A stretch of 64,000 nt of DNA from NCBI RefSeq assembly GCF_036884655.1, contig NC_088339.1:30465001-30529000 (forward strand). Direction: 5' to 3'. Within the stretch, counting starts at the first letter, position 1. Each line of letters begins with the position of its first letter. Origin of the DNA: Musa acuminata AAA Group (taxonomy: Eukaryota; Streptophyta; Magnoliopsida; Zingiberales; Musaceae). The notes beneath the pieces are model-generated. The model had not been told where the DNA came from. It was given only the letters and a program-made list of their open reading frames with translations, and made no database searches. Below, in pieces: positions 37,752 to 48,781 of the stretch. The position numbers and the translations under genes are program-made.

Positions 37752-38790
37752 AACCTATAAATGATATGATGCATGCCTCTTTCCTTTTTAGCACAATAAT
37801 ACTCAAGAATACGAGGGCAAATATATCATCCTTATATAAGAATTGAGGCATTTAGAAATAAATTTTATTTCCTCGCTTGTATAATTAATGAAAAAATTAT
37901 CAATTAATTTTTATTAATCATGCTACACAAACAAGGAAAAAAACTAATGCAAAGTAGAACACTAATTATAGAATATTTTAGTTAAGGAAAAAAAAAAGTC
38001 CCTTGGTTACACAATGTCTCAGCAGCAAGTTATGAATGCTATGGTCATGGCAACAGGGTGTTATATTAAATCTGGACATGAGTACCTATCTCTCCTTGGG
38101 ATTTATCTATATATCCAAACAACATAAGATAATAAGAACCTTTTTGTAATATCGTTCATTTTAACCTTTTTGTATTTGTATATGAAAATTTTTTATTATA
38201 GTCAAGATATAAAGTGGGAGTATGATAGATGATTATGGATGACCCTTAGTAATTTTATTATATAAGTTACTCTCAATATATTATATCCTTTTTTTATTCA
38301 AAATAAATCTATGACCGATATGAAATATGAAATATAAGATGAATGAATGCTCGGAAAGATCGCAAATTTTGTTATTACATTATATCACTTTTCATCTCAA
38401 ATGTTTGCTAAATTTGATTATATTGGACTTACAATATTCATTCTTTTTTGTTTAATATAGGTTATTGAATGCAAATTCTATATATTTAGGGTATTTTTAT
38501 GGCATTACCTTCATGACTTTTGTAGGCAGTTGAGATGAAAAGGGAAAATGGGATGAACAGTTTTGGAGTGACCTTTGCAACTTTTTGAGATCAAAAGAAC
38601 AGTAAACAGAAGAAGAAAATGGCCAAAGGATAGGAAGGAGGCAAACCTAAAAGATTCACTCAAGTGGAAAAGATTAAAGGATAGGAAGAATGGACTGTTG
38701 ACAAAGACTCATTCTTTTATAACCAGTCATTGTCCATGTTAGGATTGGTAGGTCTACACATTTCTCTTATGTAGTAGGCCCTTCTCTGTC

Positions 38791-38800
38791 TTTAAATAAG
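38791..38800 (+). promoter_or_regulatory. TATA-like box of the NPF gene
   Basis: TTTAAATAAG, about 85 bases before the proposed start codon. Assignment is by position. Confidence 0.4.
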
Positions 38801-38875
38801 GATCCATCCCAACTCTCTCCATAGTCCCTTGGATTGTTCCATCTTCTTCGCCAAGTCAGAGAAAGCAGAAACAAA

Positions 38876-41134
38876 ATGGTTGGCTAATTACATCTCTCTC
38901 TGGTTTCAACATCTTCCTCATCAGTCTCATCATTTTCATGCCAGGAAGAAGTGATTGCCTCTGAAAGATGGGTTGGCTATGTGGATTGGAGGAACCAACC
39001 TGCCTTGAGAAGCAGACATGGAGGCATGGTTGCAGCCTCCTTTGTGCTGGGTAAGCTTCCCTACAGAAAAAAAGCTTCTAATTCTTCAGTTTTGATTACT
39101 AATGTACTTGCAGCACAGTGTCAATTCATTCCTATCAATCTCATAGCTTTGTTTTGCTGAGTTCTCCATGCATAACTTCCGGTAAAACTTGATCCAGAGC
39201 TATAACAACTGATAAATTTGCTTCTGGTTGTCCAATTTCCATCTGTTGTTATGTGAGCTGTTCTTGCTATTGCCATGAAAACAACAAGAGACTACTCTCC
39301 TGTCTTTCTTTGTTTTGTTTTTTGTTCAGACATGCATACATATGTTTCTACCCTCTCTTGCGCAGACTTGTTGATTGAAATGTGCAACTTGGTGCAGTGG
39401 TGGAGATAATGGCGAATATGGCATTTCTGGCCAATGCAAGCAACTTGGTCACCTACTTGGCAGAGTTCATGCACCTCTCCCCCTCTCACTCAGCCACCAC
39501 AGTCACCAACTTTATGGGCACAGCCTTCCTTCTGGCTCTGCTTGGGGGCTTCTTGTCTGATGCCTACTTCACTGCCTATCATACCTACCTGATTAGTGCT
39601 CTTCTGGAGTTCTTGGTGAGTTCATGTCACATTAATTTCTAGTAGATCGATTCTTCTCTCACCGTATAGATTGCGATGACAAATACTGACCCTTAAGCTT
39701 GATTCAACGAAACAGGGATTGGTCATCCTCACAGTGCAAGCCAAATCTCCGGCGCTCAAGCCGCCTCCCTGCAGAATCTCGGACACTTCCCTCGCTCCAT
39801 GCCGAGAAGTCTCCGGCGGCGACGCTGTGATGCTCTTCGCCGGCCTCTACCTCACCGCACTAGGCGTCGGCGGGATCAAGGGGTCGCTTCCTGCCCATGG
39901 CGCAGAGCAGTTCGACGAGGACACCGTCCGGGGACGCAACGCCCGCTCCACCTTTTTCAACTACTTCGTATTCTGCCTCTCCTGCGGTGGCCTCATCGCC
40001 GTCACGCTCGTCGTGTGGGTGGAAGACAACTTGGGGTGGCAGTGGGGCTTGGGCATCTCCACCATCACGATCTTTCTCTCCATCCCTGTATTCCTTGCCG
40101 GCTCCGCAATTTACAGGAACAAAATTCCAGCTGGAAGTCCTCTCGCCACCATAGCCAAGGTCTTGGTTGCTGCAACCATGAACCGCGGTTGTAACCAGAA
40201 CGTAAGAAATGCCGTGGTCGACATGATCCCAATTAGCCCTGTGAGGACTGCCGAGGTGGAGGAGGGGAAGGCAGAAGAGAAGAGCAAAGAAGATATCATG
40301 GACGCCGAAGGTCCAAATGGAGAACTGAAGTGCCTCAACAGAGCAGTGGAAGGAACGCCCACGCACAGAGCTCTCGTGTGCACCGTAGAAGAAGTCGAGG
40401 ATGTCAAGATAGTCGTCAAAGTCCTGCCCGTCTTCCTCTTTACTATAACGCTAAGCTGCTGCTTAGCTCAGCTCTCCACCTTCTCGATCCAGCAAGCAGC
40501 CACAACGAACACTGGCGTCGGCGGGCTCTCCGTGCCGCCGGCCTCCCTCGCCACCTTCCCCATCGTCTTCATCATGGTCCTCGCGCCGCTCTACGACCAC
40601 GTCATCGTCCCCTTCGCACGCAGGGTCACCAAGAGCGAGGCGGGCATCACGCAGCTACAGAGAATAGGCTTCGGGTTGGCGCTCTCGGTCGTAGCCATGG
40701 CCGTGGCGGCGCTGGTCGAGGTCAAGAGGAAGAGGGTGACGAGAGACTCCGGCCTGCTCGACTCCACCGAACGACTGCCGATCTCCTTCTTCTGGTTGGC
40801 GTTCCAGTACCTGTTCCTGGGCTCGGCGGACCTGTTCACGCTGGCCGGGATGCTCGAGTTCTTCTTCAGCGAGGCGCCGGCGGGGATGCGCTCGCTGGCG
40901 ACGTCGCTGTCGTGGGCGTCGCTGGCGATGGGGTACTACCTCAGCTCGGTACTGGTAACCATCGTGAACGGTGTGACCGGTAGCGGACACCACGAGCCAT
41001 GGCTGTCGGGGAGAAGCTTGAATCACTACCACCTCGAGCGGTTCTACTGGCTCATGTGTGCTCTGAGCTCCGTCAACTTTCTACTCTTTGTGTTCTGGGC
41101 GAGACGGTACAGATACAGATTCAATGCACGCTAG
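38876..41134 (+). CDS. NRT1/PTR family transporter, NPF4 subfamily
   Basis: Proton-coupled plasma-membrane carrier family. NPF4 members move nitrate or hormones (Arabidopsis NPF4.6/NRT1.2/AIT1 imports ABA and nitrate); the substrate here is not predictable. Exons 38876-38878 (ATG alone), 38945-39050, 39398-39615 and 39716-41134 give 581 residues, the normal length. Seen: WxGYVDWRNQPALRSRHGG at the N-terminus, FLANASNLVTYL in TM2, the PTR signature GVGGIKGSLPAHGAEQFDE followed by FFNYFVFCLSCGG, a hydrophilic central loop, then QLSTFSIQQA, LFLGSADLFTLAGMLEFFF and a final membrane pair. No ATG is in frame at the start of exon 2, so the three-base first coding exon is inferred from a GT donor directly after the ATG at 38876 and the CCAG acceptor at 38944. 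Exon 4 is strongly GC-rich. Confidence 0.94.
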
Positions 41135-42144
41135 TATTAGTCTGCAAACCATTCTCATGCTTCATATTGGAATCAGATGTATAACTAACTCTGAATGGAT
41201 CCAAATTCTGTAAAAGCCATTATTTAGCTACTACTTGATGGCCTTCTCATCTGTTCTCCTTCTTCCCCAATTTTTGATGTCTTGGTTTATCCTGTGACAC
41301 ATTTAGTGCCCAAACACAAAAGCACCAAACAACATAAAGAGGGATCGATATCGATATACTTTCTAACACATGACTTGTCCCGGAAACTTGACTGTCACCT
41401 AACATGTCACCATTTGTCCTTGTCAATATGGGCATGTGCTTTAAAGAGTTACTGTAAGATTTTGTCTCTTTGAAGTCTGATGGACCACCCCAAAAAAAAA
41501 GAAAAAAAGAAAAAGAAAAGTCTCTATGTTTTTTGGATTGTTTTTCATTAAATAACTTTATAAATTATTAAACATGAACTTTTTAAACAAAATTTAAAAT
41601 AATTTATAATGTATATCAACATAATTTATAATTTAAAAATAATGTATATCAACAGAATGTATATCTAAAATAATTTAAAATTTTAAAATAATTTATAAAA
41701 AAACCAAAAAAAAAAAAAAAACGAGACGTTGTTTAAGAAAAAAAAATCAATTTCCGAATTCGCCCAAATAATATTATTATAAAAATACTTAAGTAGGGAA
41801 ATAAGAGAACGAAAATCTCCGATCTACCCATTGAGGTCCAAATCGGACCCATTTCCATCGATTCCAGAAGCCCCCGATTCGTCTCGACTCGCATCTCGCC
41901 AATTTGGGGGCACCTCGTTCCTGTTCGATCGCGAATCGGAAACTTCGGCCGTCGAGATTTAGGTCTCTTGTTGGTTTTTCGTCGGTGGATCTTGGCATGC
42001 TGCTCGATTTGGGTGGGTGCTTGTGGAGTTTGGATGAGATGAAATGAAACCCGTCGTTTCCGTCTTGAATTTTAGGGCGCTTGATCTCGATCCTGGATTT
42101 CTTCGAGGCGTTTCTTCTGGTCGAAGGATTTGGTGGTGATCACC
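41135..42144. other. Spacer between the NPF gene and LIP1
   Basis: NPF 3' flank, then A-rich low-complexity DNA (about 41,490-41,760). From 41,800 a more GC-balanced stretch is probably the LIP1 promoter and 5' untranslated region. Confidence 0.55.
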
Positions 42145-45100
42145 ATGTTTTGGTGGGAGAGGGAGAAGGAGACTGGTAGTAGGGAGCATAACGGTAGTCC
42201 TCCTTGTGGCCAGGTCCGCGTTCTCGTCGTCGGCGACGCAGGTATTGGATTGCTGTAAACAAACTTGAGCTGATCGTTGGATAGTTGGTCAGTTTATTTG
42301 TTGGCTGTTGCGAGTGCCTCTACATTTATTGCATATTTCTTTCTAATTATTCCTACAACAAGTATGGGAATATGCATGTTCATGATTATACAAGTATGAT
42401 TAGTTGTCAGTGATACTTGAGATCATTATTAGAAACTTAAGGACTCCCTTCATTGTTTGTGTAAATTGATATTGCAGCTAGTTATATGTGTCTACAGTGA
42501 GGTTTTTGTTTTTGAATGTTCTTCTGTGTGAGTATCGTGGAGGGATTATCCTTTTGCTGGAGTAGAGTTGTTTCATGATAGATTGTTGAAGAAGACACTT
42601 AGGTGAATACTATTGACAAAATAATAATTTCTCAGTTCTCCTGTTAAAAGGGGTTTTTGAGATTTACTCGGTATACTTTAAGAATCATAACAAATATTCA
42701 AATTCTTATATAGTTTCAGTAACAGCCAATGTTCAAATTTATTGTCAGTGAATACAATTGATAGAATTCAATAGATGTGTGGGGTTTTTTATCCCTTTTG
42801 TGCAATGTTTCACATACGGATTTTGTAGAAGCTCAGAGTTTGTATTTTAGTGGATCTGGTCATTTGCCTTTTCCTTTTGCATCTGAGACTCTTAGTTTTC
42901 GACTATCAAGCTACTGTCTGATTTTTAAATGTTGTTTTGTCCAAATAATCCTCACATGTTGATTTCCATGCAAATTGGTCCATTTAAATTTACTCAACTG
43001 TTTTCTGATGAATGCATATATTTGCATACTTTCATATACAACTTATTCATGAACATCTTTGGGGGGTTTTGTTGCATGGAGTGTGCTTATATATGGATAT
43101 ATGTCATTGTAGTTTACCACTTCAGCTTGATCTTTGATCTTGTGTCAGGTGTTGGAAAGACATCCCTAGTACACCTAATCTTGAAGGGTTCTTCCATTGC
43201 TCGACCTTCTCAAACAGTTGGCTGCACAGTGGGTGTGAAGGTAATTCTTTTTCTTTTTCTCAAAACTTGCATATGTTTTTCATCAAAGTTAGCTCACAAT
43301 GTCTTAATGATATCATGCCCAGCATGTTTCTTATGGAAGTGTTAGCAGCTCTTCGAATAGCATAAGAAGTGACACACACAGAGACTTTTTTGTTGAGCTT
43401 TGGGATACCTCAGGACATGAACGTTACAAGGATTGTCGATCTCTTTTCTATTCACAAATTAATGGTAAGTTCTTGTGTCTCAAATCGTCAGTGGTCTATT
43501 ATTACAAGTCACCAGTGTTTGATTTGTCATAGCTTTATTGTACTTAAGATATTGTCATAGCTTTTAAATATTGTACTTGTAGGTATTGTCATCATTATTT
43601 ATGTCTTCAAGACCAAAAAAAGGTGAAAAATATGTTGCTGAATTATTTTTAATTGTATCCTATTGATTAATATCCTTTACCTGCTAAATTTAATCTAATT
43701 GGTATTTTTTTGTTTTATTTGCATTTCTCATGGTAAAATGATATTTTTTTAAGAATTTAATTGGACCTTGATTTAGTTGGAAAATTCTGGTTTCTGTGAT
43801 TTCAAGGTTGATGAGCCCTTGAACTTATTTGGGCCAAAGCAAATTTGATATAGAAAAGCTATTTCCATCCAGGGCACCAATTAAATTGGAACTAAATAGC
43901 ATGCTCTCTGTGTTCTTTAACTTTAATGATTGATCTTATAGTCCAGGCTCAGGACAACGTATTTCCTTAAGTTGAATGGGCTGTTGAAGGAATCACATGC
44001 ATAGAAGCCTGACCTTATGATTATGGATTGTCTGACGATCATCAATTTTCCATGTATGATATTCGATAGTAATAAAGGAAACTGATATGTTCTATGAATA
44101 CACTTCTTTTTTGTTTGCATTGACTTGCTACAAAAGTGTATCTGCTGAGAGTACATGAATTCTGGTCACCTTTTATTTAAAACTCTTTTGTAGGGGTTAT
44201 ATTTGTTCATGACCTCTCTCAAAGAAGGACCAAGACAAACTTGCACAAGTGGGCTGCTGAGATTGCAGCAAATGGTACATTTTCAGCTCCTTTGGGATCT
44301 GGTGGTCCTGGAGGCCTTCCTGTTCCTTATTTAGTTATCGGTAACAAAGCTGATATTTCTGCCAAAGAGGGTACAAGGGTAAGCAGCGGCAATCTTGTCG
44401 ATGTTGCTCGCCAGTGGGTTGAGAAACAAGGCCTGCTTCCTTCTAGTGAAGAACTTCCATTGGCAGAGAGTTTTCCAGGCAGTTCAGGCCTCTTGGCAGT
44501 AAGAAGTTTTACTTTGAAGCTTGAGTTAATTAGTTTTTTATCAGCAATTTAGGCCTTTTCTGCAATGAAGTTACCTTTTTCCCAGTTGCAATTACTGTTT
44601 CTCTATGGGTGGGTCTTGGTACAACAGTAAGGTTGCTCTTTTGCGACCTGGGAGACCAGGGTTCGAGTCACGGAAACAGTCTCTTTAAATATTTAAAGGT
44701 AAGGCTGCGTACATTGGCCCTCCCCAGATCCCGTATTGGCGGGAGCCTCGTGTACTGGGTATGCCCTTTTTTAATTGCTGTTTCTCTATATTACAATTGG
44801 CATCGAACCTTTGATGGTTTTTTTTTAAAATTTTGATGATAAGATGAATAGTAAATAAAATGCAATACCTTTAATAGTTCCCTATTATTTCTAAAAACCC
44901 GTTAATGATTTTATGTCTAATAGTACGTGCCATCAGTATAAGCACTTGACACTTGATACTATAGTTATTTCTGTTAATTTATGTCTGATCTATGTCATGT
45001 GAAAAAAGTAATTGATATCATCACTGAATTAAGAGATGATGTTGGGTTGGATCGACTTATATAATATTAGCTTACATTTAAGCATTTTGTGCAATATGAA

Positions 45101-47386
45101 TAAATATCAGCATCTAAAATAGGCTAGAAGGATATCGGGTTGTGTCACTCCGAGAAGGGGAGAACATGCTGGCCTTTCTTGCACTTGTTCTGATCGTTCT
45201 CTTACACTTGGAGTAAATAGTTGAGCCTTGCAAGATTGTAGGTAGGTAGAAGTCATTTATGGACAAAAGGTTCAATGAATCTTCTTTCTCTTCCATGTAG
45301 TTGGTTTGGTTTATTTTCTGTTTTGGGTTTATCCTGATCCTGTTAAATTGGTTGTTTCTGTTTTTTGATGACTCTTCTCTCTGGCTAGTATGCCATGATA
45401 TCATGGAAGCCTTTTTAAGCTTTCAATTGTTCTCTCCTTGCTGTATGACTATGATTTTAAGATGGATTACAGAACTCCTTTTTCATAACAGTAGACCTTG
45501 AACTGCCCATCCTTGTTTGATGCCTTAGCTTGTTGTAACTTCAATCCTCCAGAACAATTCCAACTCTTCCCTTTCTATCTAGCGTATGTAGACGTACTAT
45601 GTTATATGAGAATATTCCAACCCGTAGTATCTTGTCAAGGTTTAGCTGGAGCTGCCTTTTGCTTTCAGTAATTTATTTTTAGAAATCATGGCGGAAAATT
45701 ATCTTTGTTCAGCATATACCATTATTGTTTTCGACCATTCAATTTTCTTTGATTGATTCTTGAGACATGGAACAGCATATTTATGTGTGTGGTCAGTAAT
45801 TGGTCTGCACTTGGATTATTCCTAATTCTGTTAACTATCTCCAGGCTGCCAAAGAAGCCAGATTTGACAAGGAAGCTGTGATTAAGTTTTTTCATATGGT
45901 CTGTGTCAATAAACTAATGTTGACCTGTAGATTGTTTTGTGATAATTCTTATTCTTTAACATTGTCATCTGTCTTTTCAGTTGATCAGGAGAAGATATTT
46001 CTCTGATGAACTACCGGGTCCTAGTCCATGGTCCATAAGCCCACTCCAAAACTCGCTTCATCTTACAAGTGAGAATTCAAGTGATGAAAATCAACTTCAC
46101 CGAAGATTGAGGTATATTTTTAATAAATATCAAGTTGTTTTAGGATCATTTACCTTTATTGCTTCTTCTGTTCTTCATATGCAAAAGCAAGTAGTCCTTG
46201 CATTTACTTCTTGTTAGCCATTTTCTTTTAGTTAATTTGGGAAATTTATCTTTCTGCATCTCACCTATGGATATAACCTCAAGGACTTCCAATTTTTTTC
46301 TTACTCTGACTAAAAAGTCAAAACAATGGTATACATATCTCGAGCTTAGATTCTGTGATGTACTTTATGATACAGATATTTCTTTGTCTGTGTGTGTGTG
46401 GTATGACTAATTCTGTGGCCTAATTTATTCAGTTTCACAACATTTATTATGGCTCCACATTAATTGAGTTCCTCTGGACACAATGTTACTCTCTCAGAAA
46501 AGTATTAGGCCCTGATGCAGGTGTTGGTTGAATGAAAGAGGCTTCTTTTTTTAAATTAATGATCAGTAATTGATAATAAAAGGCAGATCCAGACAAGTCT
46601 GACTGTAGATATAAGAATCCTGATTGAATGCATGTCAGGTTTGCCCTGTTTCTGCAATATGAGCACCTGCAAATGTTCTGATACGGTACTTACAATTAAA
46701 TTATAAGACCTTTAAGAAATCCACAATTTAAAGTAAAAAAATGACTCATAAGATTTCACGGAAGTTGTGATCTACCAGGCTTTATATAAAAAAAAACTTT
46801 GTGATTTAATCAAGTATTTCTGGATCATAATCTTAGTCACACCGAAAGATTCTTGACACAATTTGAAACATATTGTGTGGTTCAATATGTGATTTTAATA
46901 TATCCTCTACTTTTCATGTTTCAATCTAATATCTTGATCATCCCTGAGGGCCTCATACAATCACATTATCCAGTTCAGCAGTTCTAAAGATTAGGTACTC
47001 CGGAACTTTTTTTTCCTGTGATTGTTACGTTATAGTGTTTGTTTTGCCATGCTGATATTTGTTTGCTACTGGGGCAGCTTGATATCATGAGAAGCCAGCA
47101 CCACCTGGATCGCCTTCATAGCTATTGTTTTTTTGTTTTCTTTTTCCATATATTTGTTCTATTATGATACTAATGTTGACCTTTCTCTAGCAGTTTAAGT
47201 GGTGAAGGTTACAAGTCCAGTGTGCTTCCACCACTTCCTGCTCAGCTAAACCTTGCACCACCACCTACACTCTATCCTCAGCAGCCTATGTCGGTGCCTG
47301 AGAGCTACAGCTTCCAAAGATTCTCAACCTCTGGGCTGTCTGAAATGGGCAGCACAAAATCAAGTAGAGCTGATATCAATGTTTGA
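42145..47386 (+). CDS. LIP1: Small GTPase LIP1 (LIGHT INSENSITIVE PERIOD 1)
   Basis: A plant-specific Rab-like small GTPase; in Arabidopsis LIP1 tunes circadian period under light and acts in the nucleus and cytoplasm. Exons 42145-42241, 43149-43240, 43323-43464, 44194-44498, 45845-45898, 45981-46111 and 47194-47386 give 337 residues (Arabidopsis about 342). G-motifs: P-loop GDAGVGKTS (30-38), switch II WDTSGHE (90-96), NKAD (161-164). Family landmarks also match: VIFVHDLSQRRTKT, the Gly/Pro loop SGGPGGLPVPY, IRRRYFSDELPGPSPWSISP, PPPTLYPQQP and the terminal DINV. There is no C-terminal prenylation Cys. Switch II has His where Ras and Rab proteins have Gln, as I recall for Arabidopsis LIP1. 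Intron 4 hosts a SINE and the last acceptor is a TAGCAG tandem. Confidence 0.96.
44604..44770 (+). mobile_element. Au-type SINE in LIP1 intron 4
   Basis: Starts GGGTCTTGGTACAACAGTAA. It carries a tRNA-derived A box (about 44,628) and a B box GGTTCGAGTC at about 44,660, then GGAAACAGTCTCTTT, GGTAAGGCTGCGTACA, CCCCAGATCCCG and GGCGGGAGCCTCGTGTACTGGG, ending in a T-rich tail. This is the order of blocks in the plant Au SINE. Divergence is moderate. It lies in the same orientation as LIP1. Confidence 0.9.
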
Positions 47387-48781
47387 TTTCAACATCTAAT
47401 GGTGCTTCTGAGATTGATGTTTTAATGTGATTCATCCTGCTTGTAAAGCTTTCTCATATCGGTGACGACCCCCTTGGTCCCATGTCGAATTTGCCGCGGA
47501 TCTTGCCTGTGCTTCTTGTTGCATGACTATATACTCGATTGTTACATCACATGTACGCAATTCTTTTTTACTTGCTATGACTGTATACCGATCATTTTTT
47601 ATAGAGGACAAGCACCGTTTTGTTTATCTCTTCGTATGAAAGGAAATATACACCGCTTATAAATATTGGAGAAGGCGGCATCTCTTGGGGTTGAATGGTT
47701 CCTGTTGCTTATAAACTAGGGAAGTTGTGACCGTCAACTTTTTGTGTTCTCTTTGTAGTGATTTAAGATACCAGTCCAGTAAAGGATTATATGTCCAGTA
47801 AAGGATTATATTGTTTGACGTATCATTGTTTCTTATTTATCTGTTTGATGTGGGATGATTTAACTTGGTAATCGTTTGATGGGGAGGCAATTTTCTCTTT
47901 GCTGGTCAGTGACAATGGTGTTATTTGGTAAAGCAGGACAATTTACAAGCTTTGGACGGACGGACGAGCGATAAAGCATTCAGGTTTCTATACTTTCCTT
48001 TTGCACTGTACGATAGGGTTAAAACTGGTTTGACAAAGCATCCATATGGTATTACTGTTTGGTGTATTGTCATTTTCACGTCGTCTTCTATTTTATATAG
48101 TGATATCAGAATATATAGGTTCTTACATCATTTCCTACGAGTACTGTATCGATTTGTTTGGCTGTTGATCAATATTATTTCACTGTCTACCTCTGTCTGA
48201 AGCTCGTGGATTCTCTGCCATGAGTTCGGATGGAGGGCGACGCCATCGGCGTCGATTTGGTTAGTTTAGGACTCTCGGAAATAGAAGTGCTCTCCATAAC
48301 GAATCTAAACTCTCAGATACCAGAGATCATCAATTTAATAGCGACAGCAAGGTACTCATTGTTCGGACTTTGATTGATTAACCGATAGAAAGCTATAAAA
48401 AAAGTATAAAAATACATTAATCAACCAGTAGATAGAAAGCTATAAAAAAAGTATAAAAATACATTAATCAACCAGTAGAAACAGAACAACGGAGAACCCG
48501 TCCAACATAGATCTTGCTTCAAAAAAGTTCAAGTAAAACCATCTAATGAAATCAACAAGGCTCAACAGAACAAGCAAACCAGCAAGGTGAAAATGTGTAT
48601 GATTAGAAGCAAGCTAGATATGAGTAAGTCAACAGCAAGCAAAAGAAACCGAATGGATGGTTCGTGTTGGATTACAATGTTTCAGGCACAAAGGCAAACC
48701 ATTTTACTAGAGACAGCAACATACAACTGCAGGATAAAGCAAGCACCATTTCTCTCCCCGTGTGTGTGATGCACTCTGTCA
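47387..48781. other. Convergent spacer between LIP1 and UBC1/2
   Basis: Holds the 3' untranslated regions of two convergent genes plus a perfect 47-base tandem duplication at 48,384-48,477. No additional gene is seen. Confidence 0.6.
48384..48477. repeat. Perfect 47-bp tandem duplication
   Basis: GATAGAAAGCTATAAAAAAA.. at 48384-48430 is repeated without change at 48431-48477, which indicates a recent duplication. It is between convergent genes. Confidence 0.95.

Larger units (their letters stand above)
31765..38870. other. Long intergenic region
   Basis: About 7 kb of AT-rich DNA between pectate lyase and the NPF transporter. Only short chance frames are present. It contains a candidate transposon near 36.9-37.7 kb and a TA microsatellite. 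I recognise no gene. Confidence 0.5.

Noticed and set aside
39860..41032. Several 80-220 codon frames on both strands
   Set aside because: All overlap the NPF exon 4 in other frames, with Arg-rich low-complexity content typical of shadows.
44620..44670. tRNA-like A and B boxes
   Set aside because: Not a tRNA gene: the sequence continues as an Au SINE and has no acceptor stem or anticodon loop.
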